The notes under the pieces: model-generated | Database searches by the model: none | Seen by the model: the letters and a program-made list of their open reading frames with translations, nothing else | Told to the model about the DNA's origin: nothing | Assembly: GCA_947628225.1 (NCBI GenBank) | Contig: CANQYY010000010.1 | Coordinates: forward strand, 1 to 64,000 | Direction of reading: 5' to 3' | DNA length: 64,000 nt | From: an uncultured Lachnospiraceae bacterium | Lineage (GTDB): Bacteria; Bacillota; Clostridia; Lachnospirales; Lachnospiraceae | Position numbers and translations under genes: made by a program | Part shown: piece by piece, positions 51,301 to 59,494 of the stretch | Position numbering within the stretch: position 1 is the first letter of the stretch | Layout of the letters: each line of letters opens with the position of its first letter

Positions 51301-52353
51301 CACACCTACGGCAAGCTGCAGAAGGATAATACGCATCACTGGGATATTTGTACGGTGTGTGGCAAGGTGTGGAGAGAAAACCATATTTACGAAAATGGCA
51401 AATGTACGGTATGCGGGGCAGAGCAGCCCGTACATGAGCACGAGTTCAAGTGGAATTATACGGAGAATACCCACTGGCAGGAATGCGGTGTATGCGGGGA
51501 TAAGAAGGAGGTTCTGTCCCATGCGGGCGGCAAAGCTACCTGTATAAGCAAAGCCGTCTGTACAGACTGCGGTCAGCCTTACGGCGAGAAGGATCCTCTC
51601 AACCATACGGGAAAGACAGGGCTTCGAGGGCAGAAGAAAGCGACGGCAACGGAAACGGGTTACACCGGAGATACGTATTGTTTGGATTGCGGACAGAAGC
51701 TCAAGGCGGGTACGGTCATTCCGGCGCTTGGGAAACCGACGCCGGCAGTTCCCGTTACGCCGGGGAATCAGAAACCTGTCGTTTCAGTCAAAGTTTCTAA
51801 GAACGCTACGCTTGCCAGCAAGAAACACAGTGTGAAAATCTCCTGGAAGCCAGACAAGAATGCGACAGCAGGGTATCGCGTTTATGTGAAGTCCGGGAAA
51901 AAGTATGTGAAGGCAGGTACTGTCAAGGCAGGGGTAACCTCTCTGACGATCAAAAAAATCGGCGGTAAGCGCCTGAAAGCGGGAACTACTTATAAAGTGC
52001 GCATAGTATCATTGAAGAAAGTTGCCGGAAAGATCAGGGAAGGGAAGAAAATAACCTATACGACAGCGACAAAGCCGACAGCGCCGAAATGGTCTTCTGT
52101 GAAGCGGCAGAAGGGTACAAAGGCAATCCTGAAGTGGAAAAAGGTCAGCGGCGTAACCGGCTATGAGATTCAGATGAGCAAAAAGGCGCATACCGGTTAT
52201 AAGAAAATCAAGAGAGTGTCCGCCTCTAAGACTTCTTACAAAAAGGCGAAGTTGTCTAAGAAGGCTAAATATTATTTCCGCATCCGCACATATAAAAAAG
52301 TGACCGGTGGATATGTAAATAGTGCATGGTCCAAAAATAAAAAATTAAAGTAA
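48310..52353 (+). CDS. Giant secreted Cys/His-rich repeat protein with C-terminal fibronectin III domains
   Basis: A 1347-residue secreted protein. Signal peptide about 1-35 (ATAASADM). Residues about 80-1130 contain many Cys-x-x-Cys modules such as GHWQECTREGC, HTGGDDGDCTTAWKCKTC and NCxxCG, each with paired Cys and His in the pattern of small zinc-ribbon-like units. The end (about 1150-1347) contains two fibronectin III-like domains (KISWKPDKNATAGYRVYVKSGKK; LKWKKVSGVTGYEIQMSKKA). The Cys may bind metal or form disulfides; no wall anchor is seen. ATG at 48310 has GGGAGG upstream; the ORF extends further back without a signal peptide. Confidence 0.8.
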   Translation: MKQYRKRGLAALLCAAMAFQLAVSPAAKSATAASADMTRPVITITPVNGHYNGKMYCEAPAITVHDDGGNLISVVASTDYASAKGTITDGTDCTVSIEGLKGSSWTVTAIDGAGNEAIEKFYVGHQPAGRQIVDIAPTCTKPGTYTAYSNCANCGERFVFYSYNIPEALGHEADMDKPQEITPCGTNSETITVYPCIRCQALLTKEGAVYAVEDGEGHLWESKKDHPSCEVTGTTYEECTRCKVTRNVETIPASGHSYGNWSVTKKAECGTNTPGEKERSCTKCGAKDTQIVAAEHTWSERMELKAATCTEAGYTGFKCTVCNQENPEHHIEIAALGHSYEDDGDCTTESVCSRKGCGRKLPATQHKWGEYDHDQNGHWQKCANEGCTKTTKDITGAAEAHSNAPENKDCTSSWDCPVCGYQVKGYASHTFDGTWKSDGTYHWQECTREGCTYQQKKGAHTGGDDGDCTTAWKCKTCKATLREAAEHKWSENYSHMVNSHRRYCTNPGCNKSTDLGEHIYTTETGDCTKSVICAVCDYVAIHGESGHRFVNAAYHGNETGHWQECTNKNCKIKSKVTAHTGGTATCRDQAVCETCRMPYGELNPQNHTGGVEIVRQKAATVEEDGYTGDEVCLSCKAVVKEGKKIPKLENACTHNWEIKYDDIKSWEHCTICYAFQKEKDHTFIKWLNDAAEHWQQCEYCEHMTHHSPHIMDTSADDKNCNTPVACKDCQYTMIAAKEHVFGNTWAYDEDGHWHVCINDNCEQTSEELPHNAKDDGDCTTALICKDCGHTLMDAQTEHNWSSVWKSDAKGHYQECQNDGCTKKQYQNHKAAADDGLCTTPKVCEVCEWVMQEGAASHNFGDYSQYQHDESGHWHMCQTPGCTGRSPEVAHSGGKATCAHAAVCDICHQSYGGKDPEQHDGGVEIRNYEAPTEKKDGYSGDTYCIGCGLLIATGKMLNKLPAGHTHVFDYNKENGIYASDDIHHWLECPCGEREEVTEHTYGKLQKDNTHHWDICTVCGKVWRENHIYENGKCTVCGAEQPVHEHEFKWNYTENTHWQECGVCGDKKEVLSHAGGKATCISKAVCTDCGQPYGEKDPLNHTGKTGLRGQKKATATETGYTGDTYCLDCGQKLKAGTVIPALGKPTPAVPVTPGNQKPVVSVKVSKNATLASKKHSVKISWKPDKNATAGYRVYVKSGKKYVKAGTVKAGVTSLTIKKIGGKRLKAGTTYKVRIVSLKKVAGKIREGKKITYTTATKPTAPKWSSVKRQKGTKAILKWKKVSGVTGYEIQMSKKAHTGYKKIKRVSASKTSYKKAKLSKKAKYYFRIRTYKKVTGGYVNSAWSKNKKLK

Positions 52354-52366
52354 TAAGAAAACAGGC

Positions 52367-52412
52367 AAAAAGGCCGGGAGCAGTTAATTCTGTTTTTGGC
52401 CTTTATTTTTTC
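52367..52412 (+). terminator. Terminator of the Cys-rich protein gene
   Basis: AAAAGGCC and GGCCTTT form the hairpin arms (stem near 52367-52402) and are followed by a T-rich run (ATTTTTTC). Precise stem boundaries are uncertain. Confidence 0.6.
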
Positions 52413-52485
52413 GGATTGGAGAGGGGCGGATTTTGCATTTTGCGCACCGGTGTGGTATGATAGGAAAAAAATGGGAGGTGTATTT

Positions 52486-52740
52486 ATGGCACGCAGGAGC
52501 AGTGTGGAGAGGGCAAACCGAAAAATCGGCGGTTTTGCCAGCGCAAAGAAAAATATAGTGATACAGTATCAGGGGCGGGAGCGCTCGGAAAAGCATCTGA
52601 TGGATTTAATCTATCAGGATGTATTAGAGCAGGGAGTCCCGGAGGATGATATTGAAACAGTGGACGTTTACATAAAATTGGAGGAGCAGGCTGTATACTA
52701 TGTGATAAACAAAAAAATCACGGGACAGATTGCGTTTTAA
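52486..52740 (+). CDS. DUF6465 family small protein
   Basis: An 84-residue protein. The segment KKNIVIQYQGRERSEKHLMDLIYQDVLEQG followed by DDIETVDVYIKLEEQAVYYVINKKITGQIAF fits DUF6465, a small family of unknown function common in Lachnospiraceae. ATG at 52486 follows GGGAGGTG; the longer upstream frame lacks a site. Confidence 0.8.
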   Translation: MARRSSVERANRKIGGFASAKKNIVIQYQGRERSEKHLMDLIYQDVLEQGVPEDDIETVDVYIKLEEQAVYYVINKKITGQIAF

Positions 52741-52846
52741 TCTCTATTTCGGAGCATGGATGCGACGGGGCGATGAGAAATTTGCTATCCGGCAGATTTT
52801 CACGTCAGGTTGCGGTTATATATATTAAAAAGAACGGAGGATAACT

Positions 52847-53608
52847 ATGGCAGTTACCTATGTGATAGCAAACCAAAAGGGTGGAATTGGAAAGACGACA
52901 ACGGCGACAACTCTGGCGGGAGTTCTGGCGACAAAGGGGAAGACCCTGTTGATTGACGCTGACCCGCAGGGGAACAGCACAAGTACATATCAGGCGCAGA
53001 TTGAGGATCAGGCGACTCTGTATGACGTTATGGTGGATGCAGAGGCGCTGCCAATCGAGGACGCCATTCAGAAGATGGAAAACGGGGACATCGTGGCATC
53101 TGACCCGCTTCTTGCCAATGCGGGCAAGATGCTGGACGGCAATGTGGAGGGGATGTACCGCCTGCAGGACGCCCTGGATATGATGGAGGGCTATGATTTT
53201 ATTGTGATCGATACGGCGCCGTCACTGGACGTCGTGCTGTATAACTGTCTGATCGCAGCGGATAGGGTAATCATACCTGTGACCGCGGATGCGTATGCGA
53301 TGCAGGGATTATCCAAGCTGTCAGATACCATTAAGGCGGTGCAGAAGCGGCAGAATCCAAGACTTTCGATTGCAGGGCTGCTGCTGGTCAAATACTCGGG
53401 ACGCTCCAATCTTGAGAAAAATCTCAGACAGAAAATACAGGAAACGGCAGACCAGATGGGGACACAGTTGTTTTCTACCGTGGTTCGCGAGTGCGTCAAG
53501 ACAAAAGAGGCGCAGATGAAGAAGAAGCTGTTGATTGACTATGCGCCGAACTGCACGACGATGCAGGATTACCGTGAGTTTGTCGAAGAATTGCTGTCGT
53601 GTGGCTGA
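52847..53608 (+). CDS. ParA-family ATPase (no parB beside it)
   Basis: A 253-residue deviant Walker A ATPase. KGGIGKTTTATTLA is the deviant Walker A, DADPQGNSTSTY the switch I, FIVIDTAPSLDVVLYNCLIAADRVIIPV the Walker B region. ParA proteins segregate DNA or position cellular complexes. No parB and no centromere repeats are found within 500 bases, so the role is undetermined. The ATG has CGGAGG nine bases upstream. Confidence 0.9.
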   Translation: MAVTYVIANQKGGIGKTTTATTLAGVLATKGKTLLIDADPQGNSTSTYQAQIEDQATLYDVMVDAEALPIEDAIQKMENGDIVASDPLLANAGKMLDGNVEGMYRLQDALDMMEGYDFIVIDTAPSLDVVLYNCLIAADRVIIPVTADAYAMQGLSKLSDTIKAVQKRQNPRLSIAGLLLVKYSGRSNLEKNLRQKIQETADQMGTQLFSTVVRECVKTKEAQMKKKLLIDYAPNCTTMQDYREFVEELLSCG

Positions 53609-53771
53609 TAAAGGCTGCCGCGCTCATCCCGGCGAATCCGGCGGGAAAGCATATTAAAATTTTTTAAACATTCTCTGTGTTTCTTCCATGTGTTTAGGCG
53701 GAAAGAAGGTTTGAGAGCAGGGTGAATTTATATGCCGGTAAACTGGATGTACCAGCAGGAGGGAGAGAAAA

Positions 53772-53843
53772 ATGTATCAAACAGCGAAAGTATTTGTCAG
53801 CGGCCCAGCAGGGGAAGACGCTTTAGCCGGATTTGAGGGATAA
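53772..53843 (+). CDS. Possible 23-codon leader ORF after parA
   Basis: ATG at 53772 opens a 23-codon frame (MYQTAKVFVSGPAGEDALAG followed by FEG) that has a good AGGAGG nine bases upstream. It ends four bases before the start of the next gene. The short length and the presence of another possible short frame beginning at 53731 make coding uncertain. The 53609-53771 stretch otherwise holds nothing I can identify. Confidence 0.25.
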   Translation: MYQTAKVFVSGPAGEDALAGFEG

Positions 53844-53847
53844 TATA

Positions 53848-54060
53848 ATGTTTAAGCGAAAAAAACAGACAAAGGAATATGACAGAGAAAATTATAAACC
53901 TGTAATTTTAACATCGATTTGTACGGGGGAACAGACGGCGGGTTTTAAAAACGTGAATACCGGGGAATTCCATGATGAGTGCCTTATAAGAAATGAGAAG
54001 GATCTGTATGATTTTAAGGAGAAATATGGGATTACCGAAGAACTGGAAAAGATATATTAA
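53848..54060 (+). CDS. Small conserved hypothetical protein
   Basis: A 70-residue protein: MFKRKKQTKEYDRENYKPVI, then LTSICTGEQTAGFKNVNTGEFHDECLIRNEKDL. The ICTGEQTAGF block is a recurring feature of small Lachnospiraceae proteins of unknown function. No membrane segment. GAGG lies nine bases before the ATG. It precedes spmA by 80 bases. Confidence 0.65.
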   Translation: MFKRKKQTKEYDRENYKPVILTSICTGEQTAGFKNVNTGEFHDECLIRNEKDLYDFKEKYGITEELEKIY

Positions 54061-54140
54061 ACGGGAAACGGCCTACGGTACGGCGCTGTCCGTCATACAA
54101 AAATTCCTTTCCTCATATAATAAAAGAAAAAGGGATTTTT

Positions 54141-54737
54141 ATGCTGAACAAACTCTGGGGTATTATGATTCTTTTTGGCATCATTTTTGGCGCCTGCACC
54201 GGACGAATCGGCGAGGTAGGGACAGCGGCAATCGATTCCTCCAAGGAAGCGGTAACGTTATGCATTACGATGCTGGGTATCATGTCCATGTGGACAGGAC
54301 TTATGAATATTGCAAAGAAGGCAGGAATTATCGACGCCCTCACGCGGGGGCTTCGACCGGTTCTTGCCTTTTTATTTCCGGGAGTGCCAAAGGAGCATAA
54401 AGCCAATGAATATATGGCGGCAAATATGATTTCCAACGTACTTGGACTTGGGTGGGCGGCAACGCCGGTGGGATTAAAGGCAATGGAGCAGCTCAAGGAA
54501 TTAAATCATGGCAGCCACATTGCCAGCGCAGATATGTGCACCTTTCTTATCATTAATATCTCTTCTCTGCAGTTGATTCCGGTCAATATTATAGCTTACC
54601 GCAGCGAATATGGTTCGGTTTCTCCGACAGCGATTATTGGAATGGGACTGATTGCCACCGTTATTTCAACTGCCGCCGGCGTTATTTTTTCCATAATCGC
54701 CAGAAAAATGGGGAAGAAAAAGGAAGAAAGGAGATGA
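54141..54737 (+). CDS. spmA: Spore maturation protein A
   Basis: A 198-residue nucleoside-recognition-domain (Gate) membrane protein. Four helices (about 5-28, 48-68, 85-115, 145-185) with NMISNVLGLGWAATPVGLKAME as the conserved core. With SpmB it is needed to dehydrate the spore core in Bacillus. It is four bases before spmB, so they form an operon. Confidence 0.93.
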   Translation: MLNKLWGIMILFGIIFGACTGRIGEVGTAAIDSSKEAVTLCITMLGIMSMWTGLMNIAKKAGIIDALTRGLRPVLAFLFPGVPKEHKANEYMAANMISNVLGLGWAATPVGLKAMEQLKELNHGSHIASADMCTFLIINISSLQLIPVNIIAYRSEYGSVSPTAIIGMGLIATVISTAAGVIFSIIARKMGKKKEERR

Positions 54738-54741
54738 CGCA

Positions 54742-55263
54742 ATGAGCATTCTTTATTATCTTTCGGATTGTATGATACCGTTTGTCATTTTGTATCTGGT
54801 GGGGTACGGAATGTGCAAAAAGGTCAATATTTTTGATGAATTTATTGAAGGGGCAAAAGACGGTTTTTTAACCGTATATAAAATCCTGCCAACTCTGGTG
54901 GGGCTGATGATAGGAGTGGGGATTTTGAGAGAGTCCGGCGCGATGGAATGGGTTGCCGGGCTTCTTTCGCCGTTGGTACAGTTTCTGCGGTTTCCGGCAG
55001 AGCTCCTTCCGTTGTTTATTGTCAAAATGTTTTCCTCCTCGGCGGCAACCGGGCTGCTGCTGGATGTGTATAAAACCTACGGGACGGATTCCTATCTGGG
55101 GACTCTGGCGTCGGTGCTGATGAGCTGCTCGGAAACGATATTTTATACCATGAGTATTTATTTTATGACAGCAAAGGTAACAAAGACACGGTATACTCTT
55201 GCCGGAGCGCTGGCGGCTACCCTTGCCGGGGCGGCAGCTTCCATTTTTCTGGTGGGGCAATAA
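54742..55263 (+). CDS. spmB: Spore maturation protein B
   Basis: A 173-residue membrane protein with the Gate-domain core EFIEGAKDGFLTVYKILPTLVGLMIGVGILRESGAMEWVAGLLSP and the VKMFSSSAATGLLLDV block. It is the SpmA partner in the spore. ATG start with AGGAGA upstream. Confidence 0.93.
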   Translation: MSILYYLSDCMIPFVILYLVGYGMCKKVNIFDEFIEGAKDGFLTVYKILPTLVGLMIGVGILRESGAMEWVAGLLSPLVQFLRFPAELLPLFIVKMFSSSAATGLLLDVYKTYGTDSYLGTLASVLMSCSETIFYTMSIYFMTAKVTKTRYTLAGALAATLAGAAASIFLVGQ

Positions 55264-55325
55264 CTGGCGGAGGACAGCTGCCAATTCGGAACAAAAGCAA
55301 AAGTAAACCAAAATTATAAATTAAG

Positions 55326-55375
55326 TTGACACGAGAGAAACGATAATGTATACTAAAAAAGAAAATTAGTTTACA
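55326..55375 (+). promoter_or_regulatory. bioB promoter with BirA-like operator
   Basis: TTGACA (55326-55331) and TATACT (55349-55354) are 17 bases apart. The inverted repeat TGTATACTAA (55347-55356) and TTAGTTTACA (55366-55375), with one mismatch and a 9-base spacer, overlaps the -10 and the start. Its half-site TGTAAACTAA type agrees with biotin repressor (BirA) sites in Firmicutes, so the pair bioB-bioY should be repressed when biotin is ample. Confidence 0.75.
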
Positions 55376-55401
55376 AATGCCGTGAAATGAGGTTTTAAAC
55401 T

Positions 55402-56403
55402 ATGACAGATGTTTTCACATTGGCGGAGGAAATCATAAAAGGAAGGCGTTTAAAAAGAGGAGAGGATGTTTCCTTTTTTTTGATGGCAGAGATAGGAAAC
55501 CTGCAAAAGGGCGCGGATAGAATCCGGGAAGGGCTCTGCGGCAGCCGGGTGGAGCTTTGCTCTATTATTAACGGGCGGAGCGGCAGGTGCAGCGAGGATT
55601 GTAAATTTTGCGCCCAGTCGCAGCATCATAATACCAGGATAGAAGAGTATCCGTTTCTGGATATAAAAACTATGATAGAAGACGCAAAAGAACACGAAAA
55701 AAAGGGAGTTCATCGGTATTCGATCGTGACGGCGGGCAGAAATCTGGGAAAGGATTATGAAAAGGCAAAAAAAGCCTACCGGGAAATCCACAGAGCCTGT
55801 CCGGGGCTTAAACTGTGCGCTTCCCATGGATTATTAAGCCGGGAAGAGTTTGAGGGATTAAAAGCGGCAGGGGTAACCCGGTACCATGAAAATATTGAAA
55901 CCTCAAAAAGAAATTTTCCCAACATCTGCACGACGCACACTTATGAGGATAAAATAGAAAAAATAAAGCTGGCAAAGGAAGCGGGGTTTTCCGTATGTTC
56001 CGGCGGAATTATCGGAATGGGGGAAACGTGGGAGGACCGCATAGACATGGCTTTCAGTCTGGCGGAACTCGAGGTGGACTCCATACCGATTAATGTACTG
56101 TCGCCGATTCCGGGAACACCCTATGAAAAGCAGGAGCCGGTAACGCAGGAGGATATATTGCGGACCGTGGCAATTTTCCGGTATATAAACCCGGCGGCGT
56201 TAGTAAGGATGGCGGCAGGCAGATCCTGTTTTCCAGACGGGGGACGGGTTCTGTTTGAGTCGGGGGCAAATGCAACTATTACTGGCGATATGCTGACGAC
56301 GGTAGGAAATACGATAGAAGAAGATTTGAAAATGTTTGCCGGTATGAATTTATCCCCGGCATGTGGCGGTGGGGTAAACCAGACAAAAAGAGGGAAACTT
56401 TAA
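55402..56403 (+). CDS. bioB: Biotin synthase
   Basis: A 333-residue radical SAM enzyme that inserts sulfur into dethiobiotin. The cluster motif is SGRCSEDCKFCAQS (Cys-x3-Cys-x2-Cys), then YSIVTAGRN, RYHENIETSKRNF, CSGGIIGMGETWEDRI. The rest of the biotin pathway (bioA/D/F) is not in the window, and bioY follows one base later. Confidence 0.95.
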   Translation: MTDVFTLAEEIIKGRRLKRGEDVSFFLMAEIGNLQKGADRIREGLCGSRVELCSIINGRSGRCSEDCKFCAQSQHHNTRIEEYPFLDIKTMIEDAKEHEKKGVHRYSIVTAGRNLGKDYEKAKKAYREIHRACPGLKLCASHGLLSREEFEGLKAAGVTRYHENIETSKRNFPNICTTHTYEDKIEKIKLAKEAGFSVCSGGIIGMGETWEDRIDMAFSLAELEVDSIPINVLSPIPGTPYEKQEPVTQEDILRTVAIFRYINPAALVRMAAGRSCFPDGGRVLFESGANATITGDMLTTVGNTIEEDLKMFAGMNLSPACGGGVNQTKRGKL

Positions 56404-56404
56404 C

Positions 56405-56965
56405 ATGAAAGAACAGAGGATGCAAAATCAAAAATTATTTACGCTGCCGGAAATGATAATGATGGCGCTTTTTGCCGCCATTACCTGCATTCTGGCGCCA
56501 TTATCCATACCCATCGGACCGGTGCCAATATCGTTTACCAATCTGGTAATATATCTCAGCCTGTATCTTTTAGGCTGGAAAGAAGGCACCATTACTTATT
56601 GTGTTTACCTTCTCATTGGTTTCATGGGGCTGCCTGTGTTTTCCGGGTTTACCGGCGGGATTGGGAAGCTGGCAGGGCCGACGGGAGGCTACCTGATTGG
56701 CTTTATCCCCATGAGCATTATCAGTGGGATTTTTATAGAAAAATTTCGCAAAAAAAAGTTCTTGTGCGCAGCCGGAATGGTGTTGGGGACTGCGGCGGCA
56801 TATGTTTTTGGCACGGCATGGTTTTGCTACTCTACCGGAACCGGAGTTGTACCGGCGCTGAATTTGTGTGTCGTTCCCTTTTTGCCGGGGGATATAATAA
56901 AAATAGCGTTTGCCCTGCTGATGGGACAAACGCTTTCTGACCGTTTAAATTTAAAAAAGAGATAA
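56405..56965 (+). CDS. bioY: Biotin transporter substrate-binding S component
   Basis: A 186-residue membrane protein of the ECF S-component type. The conserved GGIGKLAGPTGGYLIGFI loop (about 84-101) is the BioY mark, with five to six helices. It imports biotin with a shared ECF energising module encoded elsewhere. Coupled to bioB by a one-base gap. Confidence 0.93.
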   Translation: MKEQRMQNQKLFTLPEMIMMALFAAITCILAPLSIPIGPVPISFTNLVIYLSLYLLGWKEGTITYCVYLLIGFMGLPVFSGFTGGIGKLAGPTGGYLIGFIPMSIISGIFIEKFRKKKFLCAAGMVLGTAAAYVFGTAWFCYSTGTGVVPALNLCVVPFLPGDIIKIAFALLMGQTLSDRLNLKKR

Positions 56966-56995
56966 AAGAAGATTCGTAACAGCCGGCGGCCGGTT

Positions 56996-58039
56996 TTAAT
57001 CAAAGTAGTCAATTTTCATGGCATGCTTAACCTCGCTAAGAGTCCGGGCGGCTGTTTCTTTTGCTTTCCTGCTTCCCCTGTGCAATACTTCCATCACAGC
57101 CGGTATATCTTTTTCCAGTTCCCTGCGCCTTGCCTGAATCGGGGCAAGCTCTTCCATTAAGACAGAATACAAAAATTTCTTTACCTTTACGTCCCCAAGT
57201 CCGCCTCTCTGATAGTGTTCTTTTAATTCCTGCAGGCAATGGTATTCCGGCAGATATTCTGCGAACAGCTCATCCTGGCAAAAGGCGTCCAGATAGGTAA
57301 ACACGGTGTTTCCCTCCAGCTTTCCCGGATCCTCGATGCGGATGTGGTCGGGATCAGTATACATGCTCATAATCTTTTTCCGGATATCCTCCGGCGTATC
57401 TGAAAGATAAATGCAATTTCCGAGGGATTTACTCATTTTTGCCTTGCCGTCGGTGCCGGGAAGGCGCATACATGCCTTATTATCCGGCAGCAGTACGTTT
57501 GGCTCAACGAGAACTTCTGCATAAGTGGAATTAAAGCTGCGGACAATTTCCCTCGCCTGCTCGATCATGGGGAGCTGGTCGTCGCCTACCGGTACGGTCG
57601 TTGCCTTAAATGCAGTAATATCTGCTGCCTGACTGATAGGATAAGTAAAAAAGCCAACCGGGATACTGGAATGAAAGCCCCTCTGCTGTATTTCCGATTT
57701 TACGGTGGGATTTCGTTTTAGACGGGAAACCGTAACCAAATTGCTATAATAGAAAGTTAATTCCGTCAGCTCTGACACATACGACTGAACAAAGAGCGTA
57801 GATTTTTCCGGGTCAAGGCCACAGGACATATAATCCAGAGCCACCTCGGCAATATTGCTGCGTACCTTCTCCGGATTGTCTGCATTGTCAGTCAGCGCCT
57901 GAGCATCGGCGATCATAATATAAATTTCATCGTATTCGCCGGAGTTTTGCAATTCAACGCGGCGTTTTAAAGAGCCGACATAATGTCCTACATGAAGTTT
58001 TCCGGTAGGGCGGTCGCCGGTCAGTATAATTTTTTTCAT
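56996..58039 (-). CDS. trpS: Tryptophanyl-tRNA synthetase
   Basis: A 347-residue class I synthetase. [17 protein letters not shown] contains the HIGH equivalent (KLHVGHY), and KMSKSLGN the KMSKS motif. It also has [18 protein letters not shown] and the variable end. ATG at 58039 has GGAGG six bases upstream; a TTG 12 bases earlier contains that site. No T-box leader is visible upstream. It converges with bioY across a short GC hairpin (CCGGCGGCCGG). Confidence 0.96.
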   Translation of the reverse strand: MKKIILTGDRPTGKLHVGHYVGSLKRRVELQNSGEYDEIYIMIADAQALTDNADNPEKVRSNIAEVALDYMSCGLDPEKSTLFVQSYVSELTELTFYYSNLVTVSRLKRNPTVKSEIQQRGFHSSIPVGFFTYPISQAADITAFKATTVPVGDDQLPMIEQAREIVRSFNSTYAEVLVEPNVLLPDNKACMRLPGTDGKAKMSKSLGNCIYLSDTPEDIRKKIMSMYTDPDHIRIEDPGKLEGNTVFTYLDAFCQDELFAEYLPEYHCLQELKEHYQRGGLGDVKVKKFLYSVLMEELAPIQARRRELEKDIPAVMEVLHRGSRKAKETAARTLSEVKHAMKIDYFD

Positions 58040-58174
58040 AAGATCCTCCAATTCTGGAAAGGGTGTTCTCCGAAAAAACAGATTCCCGAAAAATCTATTT
58101 CCATATTATTTATTGCTATATTAATTCTAATGGCATTTGCTGAAAAAGTCAAGTTATATTCATTAGAAATAGCG

Positions 58175-58203
58175 TTGCATAACGGCTTTCTTTTTGTTAT
58201 AGT
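58175..58203 (+). promoter_or_regulatory. Promoter of the xylanase gene
   Basis: TTGCAT (58175-58180) and TATAGT (58198-58203) are 17 bases apart with a TG one base before the -10. It lies 53 bases before the ATG. Confidence 0.65.
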
Positions 58204-58256
58204 AACCATAAGGAAAGAAAAGCAACGAAAAAAACCAGGCAGAAATGGGGGAAAAT

Positions 58257-59426
58257 ATGAAGAGGAAAAAAGTGTGCTGTATATTGCTATTAGGAGGTAT
58301 GGTGACTATCATGGCGAGCGGTTGTCAAAGCCCATCGGAAGTTACGGTAACGAAAACGCCGGCGGCAGTCAGTGAGAGCGCGGCAGGGGATTCCACAGCA
58401 AAGACATTAAAGGATGCTTTTTCGGGAGATTTTAAAGTGGGAGTGGCGGTAAACACCTATCAGCTCAGGGATGAAACCCTGAGTAAACAGATAACGGAAA
58501 ATTTTAACAGTATTACGATGGAAAATGAGATGAAGCCGGAGAATATCCTGGACCAGAGGGGGTCGGAGGAAAGTGAGGATGGTTCGCCGGAAATTAATAC
58601 CGGGAATCTGGACGATATTTTATCTCTGGCAGAGGAAAAGGGACTGTCTGTAAGAGGCCACTGCCTGATCTGGCACAGCCAGACGCCGGACTGGTTTTTC
58701 TGCGAGGACTATGAGGCGGGAAATCCGCAGGTTGACAAGAGTGTTATGAGGAGCCGCATGGAGCAATATATTAAAAAAGTGATGAGCTATTGTCAGGAAA
58801 ACTATCCGGGAACAGTATATGCATGGGATGTAGTAAATGAGGCATGCGACGATGCCGGCGGTTATCGGATGAACAGTAACTGGTACCGTGTTTACGGAGA
58901 TGAATCCTATATAAAGGACGCCTTTACCTTCGCCAGAAAATATGCGGCGGAGGGCGTAAAGCTATTTGTCAATGATTACAACGAATATATGCCGGCAAAA
59001 CGGGACACGATAGTTTCCCTTTTAAAGGATTTAAGAAAGAAAAATCTGGTGGACGGGATAGGATTGCAGAGCCACTGGGATATGGACTATCCGGACAAAA
59101 CCCTTCTCGCAGAGGCGCTGTCGGCATACGGGAGCATAGAGGGACTGGAGCTTCAGTTTACCGAGATTGATATGCACAATACGGATAACACGGCGGAGGG
59201 ACTAAAAAAACAGGCGGAGCGGTATCAGCAGTTTTTTGAAACCATTTTGAAAGCAGACAGAGAAGGCAGCGCCAATGTGACAAGCGTAACTTTCTGGGGA
59301 TTAAATGACGGAGTAACCTGGCTTAGCGGTTTTAAAGGGGAAACCAGTTATCCGCTGTTATTCGATGAAAATAATGAAAAAAAGCCCTGTTATGATAGTC
59401 TTCTGGCGGCAGCCGCCAAAAAATAA
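58257..59426 (+). CDS. GH10 endo-1,4-beta-xylanase lipoprotein
   Basis: A 389-residue GH10 enzyme. Signal peptide ends at the lipobox MASGC (Cys23). Markers: SITMENEMKPENIL, GHCLIWHSQTPDWF, the acid/base Glu in VVNEACDD and the nucleophile Glu in QFTEIDMH, and FWGLNDGVTWL. It cleaves xylan on the outside of the membrane, so the host is likely to use plant hemicellulose. No other glycosidase is nearby. ATG at 58257 is preferred to one four codons earlier because of GGGGGA. Confidence 0.95.
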   Translation: MKRKKVCCILLLGGMVTIMASGCQSPSEVTVTKTPAAVSESAAGDSTAKTLKDAFSGDFKVGVAVNTYQLRDETLSKQITENFNSITMENEMKPENILDQRGSEESEDGSPEINTGNLDDILSLAEEKGLSVRGHCLIWHSQTPDWFFCEDYEAGNPQVDKSVMRSRMEQYIKKVMSYCQENYPGTVYAWDVVNEACDDAGGYRMNSNWYRVYGDESYIKDAFTFARKYAAEGVKLFVNDYNEYMPAKRDTIVSLLKDLRKKNLVDGIGLQSHWDMDYPDKTLLAEALSAYGSIEGLELQFTEIDMHNTDNTAEGLKKQAERYQQFFETILKADREGSANVTSVTFWGLNDGVTWLSGFKGETSYPLLFDENNEKKPCYDSLLAAAAKK

Positions 59427-59494
59427 AAGGTATAGTCGGTAAATGGCGGGCATATAGTATACCAGTGAACGTTCCAGTGTAAAAGGAGGAAACA

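Noticed and set aside
49000..51700. Regularly spaced Cys motifs as a DNA repeat array
   Set aside because: The periodicity is in the protein; nucleotide copies diverge too far for CRISPR or a recombination array.
52847..53608. ParA as evidence of an integrated plasmid
   Set aside because: No replication, parB, relaxase or integrase gene is close, and spmAB follow with normal composition.
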